Assembly (NCBI GenBank): GCA_004558865.1
Contig: SFCY01000054.1
Location: 1 to 14,727 of the forward strand
DNA from: Bacteroidales bacterium
GTDB lineage: Bacteria; Bacteroidota; Bacteroidia; Bacteroidales; Bacteroidaceae
Direction: 5' to 3'
DNA: 14,727 nucleotides
Both the position numbers and the translations under genes were made by a program. The notes beneath the pieces are model-generated. The model searched no databases. It saw only the letters and a program-made list of their open reading frames with translations, and was not told the origin of the DNA. This document shows, piece by piece, positions 6,867 through 14,440 of this stretch (position 1 is its first letter; each line of letters begins with the position of its first letter).

Positions 6867-7110
6867 AGGCCGGTTCTAAAAATTAGGTTTAGATAATTAG
6901 ACGATATGGATGCATGTTGTTTCGGTCGTCTTCTGCATCTATCGGCCTCAAAACGTCAAGTCTCATCGGTCGTGTAGCCCGCTACACACCCTCTTCAACT
7001 TACTTTTCGATGAGCCAAATGAGCAGAGCCAAGCTCGCTTGAGCTCTGCCATGGCAAGAAAAGGTGGGCGTAAGCCCAATACGCCTCGACCTAATTTTTA
7101 GAACCGACCT
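6867..7110. mobile_element. Putative MITE, 244 bp with 22-bp terminal inverted repeats
   Basis: The left end (6867-6888, AGGCCGGTTCTAAAAATTAGG plus T) and right end (7089-7110) are inverted copies over 22 bases with a single mismatch. Between them are several perfect short inverted repeats: CTCATCG/CGATGAG (6962-6968/7008-7014) enclosing GTGTAGC/GCTACAC (6972-6978/6981-6987), then GCAGAGC/GCTCTGC (7023-7029/7043-7049), and GGCGTA/TACGCC (7067-7072/7080-7085). No transposase is encoded; a 63-codon open frame inside resembles nothing I know. No clear target-site duplication is visible. Size, terminal repeats and lack of coding content fit a non-autonomous element inserted between the murF-alr and hppA promoters. 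Confidence 0.6.
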
Positions 7111-7151
7111 TAAAAAAAATATCGTGAATATGCAATTTTCTTATCAAAAAA

Positions 7152-7183
7152 CTTGTTCGTTTGACAAAAAGAGCTTATATTTA
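7152..7183 (+). promoter_or_regulatory. Probable promoter of hppA
   Basis: CTTG (7152-7155), 20 bases, then TATATTTA (7176-7183) matches the Bacteroidetes promoter pattern with one mismatch in each element. It would give a leader of roughly 50 bases before the ATG at 7242. It lies about 40 bases right of the inverted-repeat element. Confidence 0.45.
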
Positions 7184-7241
7184 CCGCCCAAAAGGACACT
7201 CTACTTTATAGACCATAATAATACTATCTAAACTTTCAGTT

Positions 7242-9659
7242 ATGAAAAAAGTCCTCTTTTCCATTTTGGGCGTGTTGGCACCTATGGCCATGACCGCCAG
7301 TGAGGCAGACCTGAAGATGCCCGAAGGCTTCGCCTCTGCCCCCGAGACCCATATCCTCTATTGGGGTTTCGCCGTTGTATTGCTGGGTCTTGTCTTCGGT
7401 TTCTGTCAGTATCTTTTCGTGAAGAAACTCCCCGTACATCCCAAGATGAGCGACATAGGAGACGTGATATTCAAGACGTGCTCCACCTATCTCAAGCAGC
7501 AGGGCAAGTTCTTGGCCGTGCTGTTCCTTTTCATCGGCGCCGCCGTGGTGCTCTATTTTGGCGTGCTGGAGACCACAGGCCTTGGAGCCGTCTGCCTTAT
7601 TTTGGCTTGGACTGTCATCGGCGTGCTCGGCTCCTACAGCGTGGCTTGGTATGGCATCCGCATGAACACCTACGCCAACGCCCGCATGGCCTTTGCCTCG
7701 CTCAGGCGGCGGCCGCTCTTCCTGCTCAACATACCCCTCACGGCCGGCATGAGCATTGGCATCGTGCTGGTGTGCATAGAGCTGCTGCTCATGCTCACCA
7801 TCCTGCTCTTCATGCCCGCCAACCTTGCTGGCAGCTGCTTCATCGGCTTCGCCATCGGCGAGTCGTTGGGAGCCTCGGCGTTGCGCATCGCCGGAGGCAT
7901 CTTCACCAAGATAGCCGACATCGGCTCCGACCTGATGAAGGTGGTGTTCCACATTGGCGAGGACGACCCCCGCAATCCCGGTGTCATCGCCGACTGTACG
8001 GGCGACAACGCGGGCGACAGCGTAGGCCCCACCGCCGACGGCTTCGAGACCTATGGCGTGACGGGCGTGGCCCTCGTGTCGTTCATCCTGCTGGCTGTGC
8101 CTGTAGAGTACCAGACGCGCCTCTTGGTGTGGATCTTCTGCATGCGCATCCTCGGCGTCATTGCCTCCGTGCTGGCTTATTATATCAACAAGGCCCTCTC
8201 CAACGCCAAGTATCGCGGGGCCGGCGACCTCGACTTTGAGAAGCCCCTGACTTCGCTTGTATGGATCACGTCCATCCTCTCCATCATCGGCACGTTCCTT
8301 GCCAGCTGGCTCATCCTCGACGACCTTGGCGAGGGCTACTGGCTCGGACTCTCAGCCATCATCAGCTGCGGCACACTCGGAGCCGCCCTCATCCCCGAGT
8401 TCACCAAGATGTTCACCTCGCCCAACTCCACCCACGTCAAGGAGGTGGTCAACACGTCGCGACAGGGCGGAGCGTCGCTCAACATCCTCTCGGGTCTCGT
8501 GTCGGGCAACTTCGGCAGCTTCTGGACCGGCTTCGTGTTCTTCATCCTTATGTTTGGCGCCTACATAGCCAGTTACTACTTCGGCATGTCGGCCATCTTC
8601 GGCACCTACTACAGCATCTTCGCCTTCGGACTGGTGGCCTTCGGCATGTTGGGCATGGGGCCCGTGACCATTGCCGTCGACAGCTACGGCCCCGTTACTG
8701 ACAACGCCCAGAGCGTCTACGAGCTCTCGCTCATCGAGGACGACATCGAGCAGAGCCGCATGGAGGTGAGGGAAGACTTCGACTTCGAGCCCGACTTCGA
8801 GAAGGCCAAGTATTATCTTGAGGCCAACGACGGCGCGGGCAACACCTTCAAGGCCACAGCCAAGCCCGTGCTCATCGGCACGGCCGTAGCCGGCAGCACC
8901 ACGATGATCTTCTCGCTCATCCTCATGATACAGAAGACCCTCGGCATAGCCCCCGAGAGCGTGCTCAACCTGCTCAACCCCTATTCCATCCTCGGCTTCA
9001 TCCTTGGCGGCTGCGTCATCTTCTGGTTCACCGGTGCCAGCATGCAGGCCGTCACCACTGGAGCCAACCGCGCCGTGGCCTTCATCAAGCAGCACATCAA
9101 GTTGGATGTCAACGCGCCCAAGAAGGCCGACACCGCCACGTCGCAGCGCGTGGTGAAGATTTGCACGCAGTATGCCCAGCGCGGAATGATCAACATCTTC
9201 ATTGCCATCTTCTGCTTCGCGCTTGGTCTGGCCTGCCTGTCGTCGCCCGCTGGAGTGGGAGGCAACGAGGCCGTGTGCATGTTTGTGAGCTATCTGATCT
9301 CCATCGCTGTGTTTGGCCTGTTCCAAGCCGTGTTCATGGCCGACGCCGGCGGCGCATGGGACAACGCCAAGAAGATTGTGGAGGTAGACCTGCAGGCCAA
9401 GGGCACCCCGCTCCATGAGGCCAGCGTGGTGGGCGATACGGTGGGCGATCCCTACAAGGACACCTGCTCCGTGGCCCTGAACCCCATCATCAAGTTCACT
9501 ACGCTCTTCGGCGTGCTGGCCATGGAGATAGCCATCAGCGAGAACTTCCGTGGCGTAGCCCCCGTCTTTGGCGTGCTGTTTGTGCTTGTCGCCCTCTACT
9601 TCGTCTACCGCTCGTTCTATCACATGAAGAGCGACGAGACGGCCGAAGAGGCGGCATGA
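7242..9659 (+). CDS. hppA: Membrane-bound proton/sodium-translocating pyrophosphatase, divergent type
   Basis: An 805-residue integral inner-membrane enzyme that hydrolyses pyrophosphate and pumps cations. About 16 hydrophobic segments are present. The substrate loops carry ADIGSD (225-230), EDDPRNPG (240-247), GDNAGDSVGPTADGFETYG (254-272), DSYGPVTDNAQ (480-490), DAGGAWDNAKK (701-711) and GDTVGDPYKDT (731-741), supplying the aspartates that bind Mg-pyrophosphate. Canonical pumps read DVGADLVGKVE where this protein has DIGSDLMKVVF, so it belongs to a divergent subgroup. At GNTFKATAK (533-541) K537 aligns with the lysine of K+-independent pumps. Both points suggest the Na+-regulated H+-PPase group described from Chlorobium limicola, though the ion cannot be proven here. 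It is monocistronic, with a promoter upstream and a strong terminator 39 bases after the stop. A charged loop at about 497-530 is noticeable. Confidence 0.93.
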   Translation: MKKVLFSILGVLAPMAMTASEADLKMPEGFASAPETHILYWGFAVVLLGLVFGFCQYLFVKKLPVHPKMSDIGDVIFKTCSTYLKQQGKFLAVLFLFIGAAVVLYFGVLETTGLGAVCLILAWTVIGVLGSYSVAWYGIRMNTYANARMAFASLRRRPLFLLNIPLTAGMSIGIVLVCIELLLMLTILLFMPANLAGSCFIGFAIGESLGASALRIAGGIFTKIADIGSDLMKVVFHIGEDDPRNPGVIADCTGDNAGDSVGPTADGFETYGVTGVALVSFILLAVPVEYQTRLLVWIFCMRILGVIASVLAYYINKALSNAKYRGAGDLDFEKPLTSLVWITSILSIIGTFLASWLILDDLGEGYWLGLSAIISCGTLGAALIPEFTKMFTSPNSTHVKEVVNTSRQGGASLNILSGLVSGNFGSFWTGFVFFILMFGAYIASYYFGMSAIFGTYYSIFAFGLVAFGMLGMGPVTIAVDSYGPVTDNAQSVYELSLIEDDIEQSRMEVREDFDFEPDFEKAKYYLEANDGAGNTFKATAKPVLIGTAVAGSTTMIFSLILMIQKTLGIAPESVLNLLNPYSILGFILGGCVIFWFTGASMQAVTTGANRAVAFIKQHIKLDVNAPKKADTATSQRVVKICTQYAQRGMINIFIAIFCFALGLACLSSPAGVGGNEAVCMFVSYLISIAVFGLFQAVFMADAGGAWDNAKKIVEVDLQAKGTPLHEASVVGDTVGDPYKDTCSVALNPIIKFTTLFGVLAMEIAISENFRGVAPVFGVLFVLVALYFVYRSFYHMKSDETAEEAA

Positions 9660-9698
9660 GGCCCTCCCTCTCCCTGGCCACGGGACGCACCCATCCAA

Positions 9699-9728
9699 GC
9701 CCTCCCTGCCCGTCGTGGCAGGGAGGGC
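9699..9728 (+). terminator. Terminator after hppA
   Basis: A perfect 12-bp stem (GCCCTCCCTGCC, 9699-9710, with its complement at 9717-9728) has a 6-base loop and is followed by CTTTGCTGG. The tract is only slightly T-rich, but the stem is very stable and correctly placed. A second copy of GCCCTCCCT lies at 9661-9669, right after the stop codon. Confidence 0.75.
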
Positions 9729-9755
9729 CTTTGCTGGAAATATTCCCAGAAAACC

Positions 9756-9786
9756 ATTGAAAGCTATGGAAAGTTTTGTATCTTTG
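9756..9786 (+). promoter_or_regulatory. Promoter of the AraC-type regulator gene
   Basis: ATTG (9756-9759), 19 bases, then TATCTTTG (9779-9786), an exact TAnnTTTG element. Transcription would start about 42 bases before the ATG at 9834. Confidence 0.7.
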
Positions 9787-9833
9787 TGAACAAAATTGCA
9801 GCCAGCAGTATCTGCGTAATCTGAATTTCGTTC

Positions 9834-11420
9834 ATGGTGAATAAGCCTTTCCATATATTCCCGTTGCAGGGAAAGCCCGCCTTGAAGTCCGCGGTCTTCG
9901 TTATCCTTGCAGTCTTGGCATGTCTCATTGACCTTGCCCTTTTGTTGCCTTTTTCGGGGCGACATGAAAGGATCCTTTACGGTGTGAAGGCTTATGACCG
10001 TTGGAGCGAGGTTCCCTCTGACATCCTGATTCAGAAAGCCCGCATTCTGGGCAGAAGCGGCGAGAAGATAGATTCTGCCGTTACCTTTTTCGCCATCACA
10101 GCCAACCGCTACTACGAGCAGGGCATGAAGGCGGCCGATGCCCTGAACGCCGTAAAGGCTCTCAATGGCTTGGGCTGCCTGTTCTCTATATATTATAATG
10201 AGAACCAAATAGCCCTTGGCTATCATTCGGAAGCGTTGCGATTGGCGGAGAAATACGGCTTCAGGGAGCAGATGATTTACATCTGCCACAACATGGGCAA
10301 CGCCTTCACCTACAGCGGCGACATCAACAGTTTCCGATTCTACAGCCTTCAGGCACAGGACTATTACAGGCAGTCGTTCCACCACGCCGTCGACATAGGG
10401 TCGTGGGAGGTGGGCTTGACGGAGTACGCCTGCCTGATGGGGAGCATCCTGTCGGAGGGCAACTTTGCCGACGCCGCCGAAGACATACAACGTTTCAAGC
10501 AACTCAAATGGCCAGACTCCATCCCGGGCTACTCCTACGCGCGCGCCCTGACAGAGGGAACCGCCTTGATGAACAAAGGGCGGCGTGTGGCTGCCTTGGC
10601 TCAGTTCAGCCGTCTTCCAGCCTATTCCCACACATCGGGAATCCCACATGAAGGACTTTTCAAAGAGTGCGCACTCATCGGTTTGGCCCGCCTGTATCAT
10701 CAGATGGGCGACAAGGAACAGTTGGAGGCCTGTCTGCGCACCATGCAGAGGACCGCACACGACGAGGTGGACGTCAACCTGAAGCTTTACGCGCTCCGCT
10801 ATCGGTACCTGCTCTGCAAACAGACTGGCGACAAAGCCCAGGCCAATGCCGTGAAGATGGAATACATACAGATCAACGACTCCGACTTGAGCCGAGGGCG
10901 CAAGCTGTTCGACTCCCAGCGAGGCTATTATGCCCAACTCGACAACATCAGCACACTTGCCCGCACCCAGCGCCATGGCCCAAAGGCAAACACCGTTGTG
11001 GCCTTACTGCTGATGGCCTTTGGGTTGGGAGTGCTGTGTGTTGTTCTGTGGCGCAAGCGTACAACCCCTGCCTCGAAGAGCGAGAAGTATGCGGGCAGTC
11101 GTCTCACCCCAGAAGAGAAGAAACTGCTTGCCGTGAAAATTGAGGAAGTGCTGACCCAGGAGGACATCCTCAAAGACCCAGATTTTACCATTTGCGATTT
11201 GGCCGACCGCATAGACGCTCGCCATCAGTATGTTTCCCAAGTGGTGAATGAAGTGTACGGGGAGAATTTCAAGACGCTGCTCACCGAGCGCAGGGTGGAG
11301 TTGGCTTGCCGCATGATGGAGGAAAGCCCGGCGGGCGAAGTCCTCAAAATCGAATTTCTGGCTGCCAGCGTTGGCTTCAAGTCGAGGTCTTCTTCACGAT
11401 GGCTTTCAAGAAGATCATGA
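9834..11420 (+). CDS. Membrane-anchored TPR/AraC-type transcriptional regulator, C-terminus frameshifted
   Basis: As read, 528 residues. A hydrophobic segment at 18-40 and a second at 386-407 flank an alpha-helical region (about 60-370) with TPR-like helix pairs, presumably periplasmic. The cytosolic C-terminal part (about 424-520) is an AraC-family helix-turn-helix domain, seen in FTICDLADRI (451-460), YVSQVVNEVYGENFKTLL (466-483), ERRVELACRMM (485-495) and LAASVGFKSRS (509-519). This two-part architecture is common in Bacteroidales sensors. After S519 the frame runs into SRWLSRRS and stops, whereas one base over it continues as FTMAFKKIMKASPSEY, the expected end of the HTH. The gene therefore carries a one-base deletion, or the sequence an error, near 11391-11393. 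Without repair the second DNA-binding helix pair is incomplete. The BspA-like gene downstream is a plausible target. The signal sensed is unknown. Confidence 0.85.
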   Translation: MVNKPFHIFPLQGKPALKSAVFVILAVLACLIDLALLLPFSGRHERILYGVKAYDRWSEVPSDILIQKARILGRSGEKIDSAVTFFAITANRYYEQGMKAADALNAVKALNGLGCLFSIYYNENQIALGYHSEALRLAEKYGFREQMIYICHNMGNAFTYSGDINSFRFYSLQAQDYYRQSFHHAVDIGSWEVGLTEYACLMGSILSEGNFADAAEDIQRFKQLKWPDSIPGYSYARALTEGTALMNKGRRVAALAQFSRLPAYSHTSGIPHEGLFKECALIGLARLYHQMGDKEQLEACLRTMQRTAHDEVDVNLKLYALRYRYLLCKQTGDKAQANAVKMEYIQINDSDLSRGRKLFDSQRGYYAQLDNISTLARTQRHGPKANTVVALLLMAFGLGVLCVVLWRKRTTPASKSEKYAGSRLTPEEKKLLAVKIEEVLTQEDILKDPDFTICDLADRIDARHQYVSQVVNEVYGENFKTLLTERRVELACRMMEESPAGEVLKIEFLAASVGFKSRSSSRWLSRRS

Positions 11421-11479
11421 AGGCCTCTCCTTCAGAATACCAGCAACAGACAGCAGCGACGAAGGCCAACCACACTTGA
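11391..11479 (+). pseudogene. Displaced C-terminal tail of the AraC-type regulator
   Basis: Reading from 11393 gives 28 residues, FTMAFKKIMKASPSEYQQQT and eight more, then TGA at 11477-11479. FxxxFKKxxxxSPSEY is the conserved end of AraC-type HTH domains and follows directly on GFKSRSS of the preceding frame if one base is added in the TCTTCTTC stretch (11388-11395). The repaired protein would be 548 residues. There is no start or promoter of its own, so this is the remainder of one gene rather than a separate gene. Confidence 0.8.
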
Positions 11480-11603
11480 GCAAGCGCTGCCCCTGTGGAT
11501 TACATCTTTCTCCACTTTTAGCCGTCTTGCTTGCAATACATCAGTTTCAGCTTGCGAAAACGTGTCTTTTAATAGACAAAAACACTAATACAGCGGCATA
11601 TTG

Positions 11604-11635
11604 CTTGCTCATGTTCCTTTTATTGGCTATTTTTG
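11604..11635 (+). promoter_or_regulatory. Promoter of the BspA-like gene
   Basis: CTTG (11604-11607), 20 bases, then TATTTTTG (11628-11635), an exact TAnnTTTG element. The leader would be about 73 bases long and contains a hairpin at 11650-11672. Between the regulator's tail (11479) and this promoter I see no gene and no convincing terminator. Confidence 0.65.
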
Positions 11636-11649
11636 CATTATCCATCAGA

Positions 11650-11672
11650 TGTCCCGCAGAGCTGACGGGACA
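11650..11672 (+). promoter_or_regulatory. 5'-UTR hairpin upstream of the BspA-like gene
   Basis: TGTCCCG (11650-11656) and CGGGACA (11666-11672) form a perfect 7-bp stem with a 9-base loop, starting about 10 bases after the predicted transcription start and ending 41 bases before the ATG. No T-run follows, so it is more likely an mRNA-stability or regulatory structure than a terminator. Confidence 0.45.
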
Positions 11673-11713
11673 GAATATTAGAGAACGACAATACTAATAT
11701 AAAAAATGACATT

Positions 11714-14368
11714 ATGGGTAAAAGTTTACATGAGAATCTACAGCTATGGGCGCTGTTCTGCATGCTCCTGTTTGGGACGGGCATAGCAAGAGGAGATGAC
11801 CGCATTGTAGTATTCAATTTCTCATCGCAGTCTGACATCAGTGCTATGGGCTATAACTACAGCAAGTGGTCTGCAACACCAGTTTCGAATCCTACCACCC
11901 GGGACACAGTTACCTTTACGCCCGAGCAGGGATTGTCCATTAAGGGGTCTGGCTATACGATGGTCAAATATAGTCTTAACTTGCAGGAAAGAGCAGCGTT
12001 TTCCCTCTCTGTTCCACTCAACTTCCGCATCACACAAGTGGTGTTCGGCAATATGACACCAGGATTGCTTTCTGCCGACAATGGCTCCATGAATGAGGCT
12101 GGTGACACATGGACTGGCGAGGAACGTAGCGTTAGGTTCTCCGGTGTCGAGGGAGTGAGTGGCTCTCTCAAAACCATAACGGTTACTGTAACGGAAAAGG
12201 ATGATGTAAGTGGCGATGAGGCTGTGGTCGGTGAAAAGTTTGTAGCTGACAGCATTCAATATGAGGTTACAGGGATCGGGGACACAAACAAAGTGGACGT
12301 CATTGGCTCTGTTGAAGGCTTGCGCTTTCTGCAACTGCGGCAGAGCGTAGACTATAAGAATAAAACGTTCATTGTGCGCAACGTACGCGGCGGGGCTTTT
12401 GCAGCCGACACAATCCTCACCTCAATCGAGGTTCCCACGACAGTCAATATTGGCAATGGTGGTTTCCAAGGTTGCACGGCTTTGGATTCTGTCGCTTTCG
12501 TTCAGCCAACAGGCCAAACCGACAAAATATCATTGGGCCACAACGCTTTCTACGGATGCTCGGCATTGCATTCCATCGACCTTGCCCTCGTGGATTCCAT
12601 GGGTGGCGGAAGCTTTGCCGAGTCAGGATTGGACTCAGTTTTCGTCCCGTCTGGCATTAAGCATTTTGGCGACAGTTTGTTTTTCAATTGCCCCTCTCTG
12701 GCCATTGCAGAATTGGAGGAGGGCATATCTGAGGTGGCAGCCAGCATGTTCTGGAATGACTCTCAGCTGAACAGGGTGGTTCTTCCCAAGACTGTAACAA
12801 CGATTGGACATCATGCTTTTGCCAAATGCCGGTCCTTGACCAACATCGAATTGCCAGACGGCGTGTCGACTCTTTCAGAGAACATGTTGTGGGGATGTAC
12901 GGGCCTTACGGAAATCACTCTTCCCTCCCATTGCTCCACCATTGAGAGCGCGGCATTGGCAGACTGCTCCGGACTGGAAAAAGTAGTGATGGGCGAGAAT
13001 CTCACACAGATTGGCAATTATGCATTCAGTGGAAGCGATGCGTTGGACTCTGTGTTTGTTGGTGCTGTGAATCCACCATCCTCAGGAACTGTGAATGTGT
13101 TTGACAACAGTGTCTACTCTTCCGCCATCCTCGTTGTTCCAACAGAATCGAAAGATTCTTACCGCGGCAGTGAATATGTCTGGAGCCATTTTGAGAGCAT
13201 CAGAGGCAAAGATGAAATTGGTTTGGACGTAGGCAACAAGTTTACTGTTGAAGGCATCAAATACCGCATCACCAACATGAATCCACCATTGGTTGAGGTG
13301 GCAGGATGCGAAGAAGGAACCACTGCTGCCGAGATACATTCGTCGGTCGCCTATCTTGATAGGGTGTGGACAGTCTCGGCCATTGGAGAAGCTGCCTTTG
13401 CCAACAACCAGGAACTCTCTTCTGTCGTGGTCTCCTCACAGATACCTGAAATTAAGACCAAAGCTTTCTATGGAGCAGCCCAGCTGGCATCATTTGCATT
13501 CAGCAACGATAAGGGAGACACGCCCGTCAACACTTTGGGGGCTTCGGCTTTTGAAGGATGCGCATCCCTTCGATCCTTTGCCATTCCCTCTACCGTAAGA
13601 AACATTGGAGATGACTGCTTTAATGGGTGTGGTCTCGTTGAAATCTCATATCCCGCAACCATCCAACACATGGGAGAGCGTGTCAACTATCATTGCAAAG
13701 ATTTGCAGAAAGCGACATTTGAGCAGGGCACCACAGTCGTACCAGCAAGAATGTTCTGGGGATGCGAGAAGCTTGCAGAGGCAAACCTGCCTTCTACAGT
13801 GGACTCTTTGGGCATGTACGCCTTTGCAGAATGCAGCTCATTAAAGTCTATTGACATTCCAGCTGCGGTAAAGGAACTTCCTTATAGTCTTTTTTGGGGG
13901 AGCCATGGCCTGGAGGGCATCCGACTCCATGAGGGTTTGGAAAAGATTGGCGACGCAGTTTTCGCCGATTGCTCCAGACTCAAGTTTGTTGAGCTTCCTT
14001 CCACTCTCCAATCAATGGGATATATGGCATTTGCTGATTGTGACAGTATAGACACAGTGCGAGTCAATGCGACAACCCCACCTTCTGCGGGCGACGACTG
14101 CTTCTCGCAGGGTGTATACGGCAAGGCAAAACTGTTGGTTCCCACAGGCCAGCGCAACATATACAGACTGACAGAAAGTTGTTGGTGCCTGTTTGACAAG
14201 GACAACATCATAGAAATGACACCGACGGGCATCGCGGCTCCCAGACATGAAGAAATGGAAGATCAGAGATGCTACTCCATCAGCGGACTAAGCGTCTCTT
14301 CTACAGCCAAAGGCCTCATCATCGTCAAAGGCCATGACGGTAGGATACACAAGACGATAAGAAGATGA
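11714..14368 (+). CDS. BspA-like leucine-rich-repeat surface protein, two LRR modules
   Basis: An 884-residue exported protein. Residues 1-27 form a signal peptide. Residues 28-162 are a beta-rich region I do not recognise. Two tandem modules follow (about 172-497 and 506-832). Each opens with a similar strand pair (VGEKFVADSIQYEVTGI, 172-188; VGNKFTVEGIKYRITNM, 506-522), continues with LRR_5 repeats of about 23 residues built on IGxxAFxxCxxLxxIxLP, and closes with a PPS...VYxxAxLxVPT...Y cap (454-484; 789-817). The C-terminus (about 848-884, CYSISGLSV...KGLIIVKGHDGRIHKTIRR) resembles the short conserved tail of many secreted Bacteroidales proteins, possibly used for sorting. BspA-type proteins of oral bacteria bind host matrix proteins or other microbes; adhesion is inferred here. 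Base composition is visibly lower in G+C than hppA, which suits accessory content. Confidence 0.9.
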   Translation: MGKSLHENLQLWALFCMLLFGTGIARGDDRIVVFNFSSQSDISAMGYNYSKWSATPVSNPTTRDTVTFTPEQGLSIKGSGYTMVKYSLNLQERAAFSLSVPLNFRITQVVFGNMTPGLLSADNGSMNEAGDTWTGEERSVRFSGVEGVSGSLKTITVTVTEKDDVSGDEAVVGEKFVADSIQYEVTGIGDTNKVDVIGSVEGLRFLQLRQSVDYKNKTFIVRNVRGGAFAADTILTSIEVPTTVNIGNGGFQGCTALDSVAFVQPTGQTDKISLGHNAFYGCSALHSIDLALVDSMGGGSFAESGLDSVFVPSGIKHFGDSLFFNCPSLAIAELEEGISEVAASMFWNDSQLNRVVLPKTVTTIGHHAFAKCRSLTNIELPDGVSTLSENMLWGCTGLTEITLPSHCSTIESAALADCSGLEKVVMGENLTQIGNYAFSGSDALDSVFVGAVNPPSSGTVNVFDNSVYSSAILVVPTESKDSYRGSEYVWSHFESIRGKDEIGLDVGNKFTVEGIKYRITNMNPPLVEVAGCEEGTTAAEIHSSVAYLDRVWTVSAIGEAAFANNQELSSVVVSSQIPEIKTKAFYGAAQLASFAFSNDKGDTPVNTLGASAFEGCASLRSFAIPSTVRNIGDDCFNGCGLVEISYPATIQHMGERVNYHCKDLQKATFEQGTTVVPARMFWGCEKLAEANLPSTVDSLGMYAFAECSSLKSIDIPAAVKELPYSLFWGSHGLEGIRLHEGLEKIGDAVFADCSRLKFVELPSTLQSMGYMAFADCDSIDTVRVNATTPPSAGDDCFSQGVYGKAKLLVPTGQRNIYRLTESCWCLFDKDNIIEMTPTGIAAPRHEEMEDQRCYSISGLSVSSTAKGLIIVKGHDGRIHKTIRR

Positions 14369-14395
14369 CCGGGATGCTTTAGCCGACTAAAGAAT

Positions 14396-14440
14396 GACTG
14401 CAAAAGCAGGGCGTGGAATCCACTCCCTGCTTTTGCAGTC
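14396..14440 (+). terminator. Terminator after the BspA-like gene
   Basis: A perfect 16-bp stem (14396-14411 with 14425-14440, arms beginning GACTGCAAAAGC). The loop can extend it by GTGG/CCAC after one mismatch, leaving only AAT unpaired. It is followed by TTCATCC, a short T-poor tail. It begins 28 bases after the stop codon and is nearly symmetric, so it may work in both directions. Confidence 0.75.

Noticed and set aside
6910..7101. A 63-codon open frame inside the inverted-repeat element
   Set aside because: It runs into the right terminal repeat and its stem sequences, resembles no transposase, and has no promoter or plausible start context. Treated as chance.
8352..10976. An 874-codon open frame on the minus strand
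   Set aside because: It runs antisense to the end of hppA and most of the regulator gene, both supported by clear domains. Its protein is low-complexity, rich in His, Gly, Glu and Val, as expected from the complement of GC-rich coding DNA.
11371..11697. A 108-codon open frame between the regulator and the BspA-like gene
   Set aside because: It starts with TTG in a third frame within the regulator gene and reads through the promoter of the next gene, so it is unlikely to be translated.
11714..14368. DNA tandem repeats or a CRISPR-like array in the LRR gene
   Set aside because: The periodicity exists only at protein level and the units are strongly diverged; no identical direct repeats with regular spacers are present.
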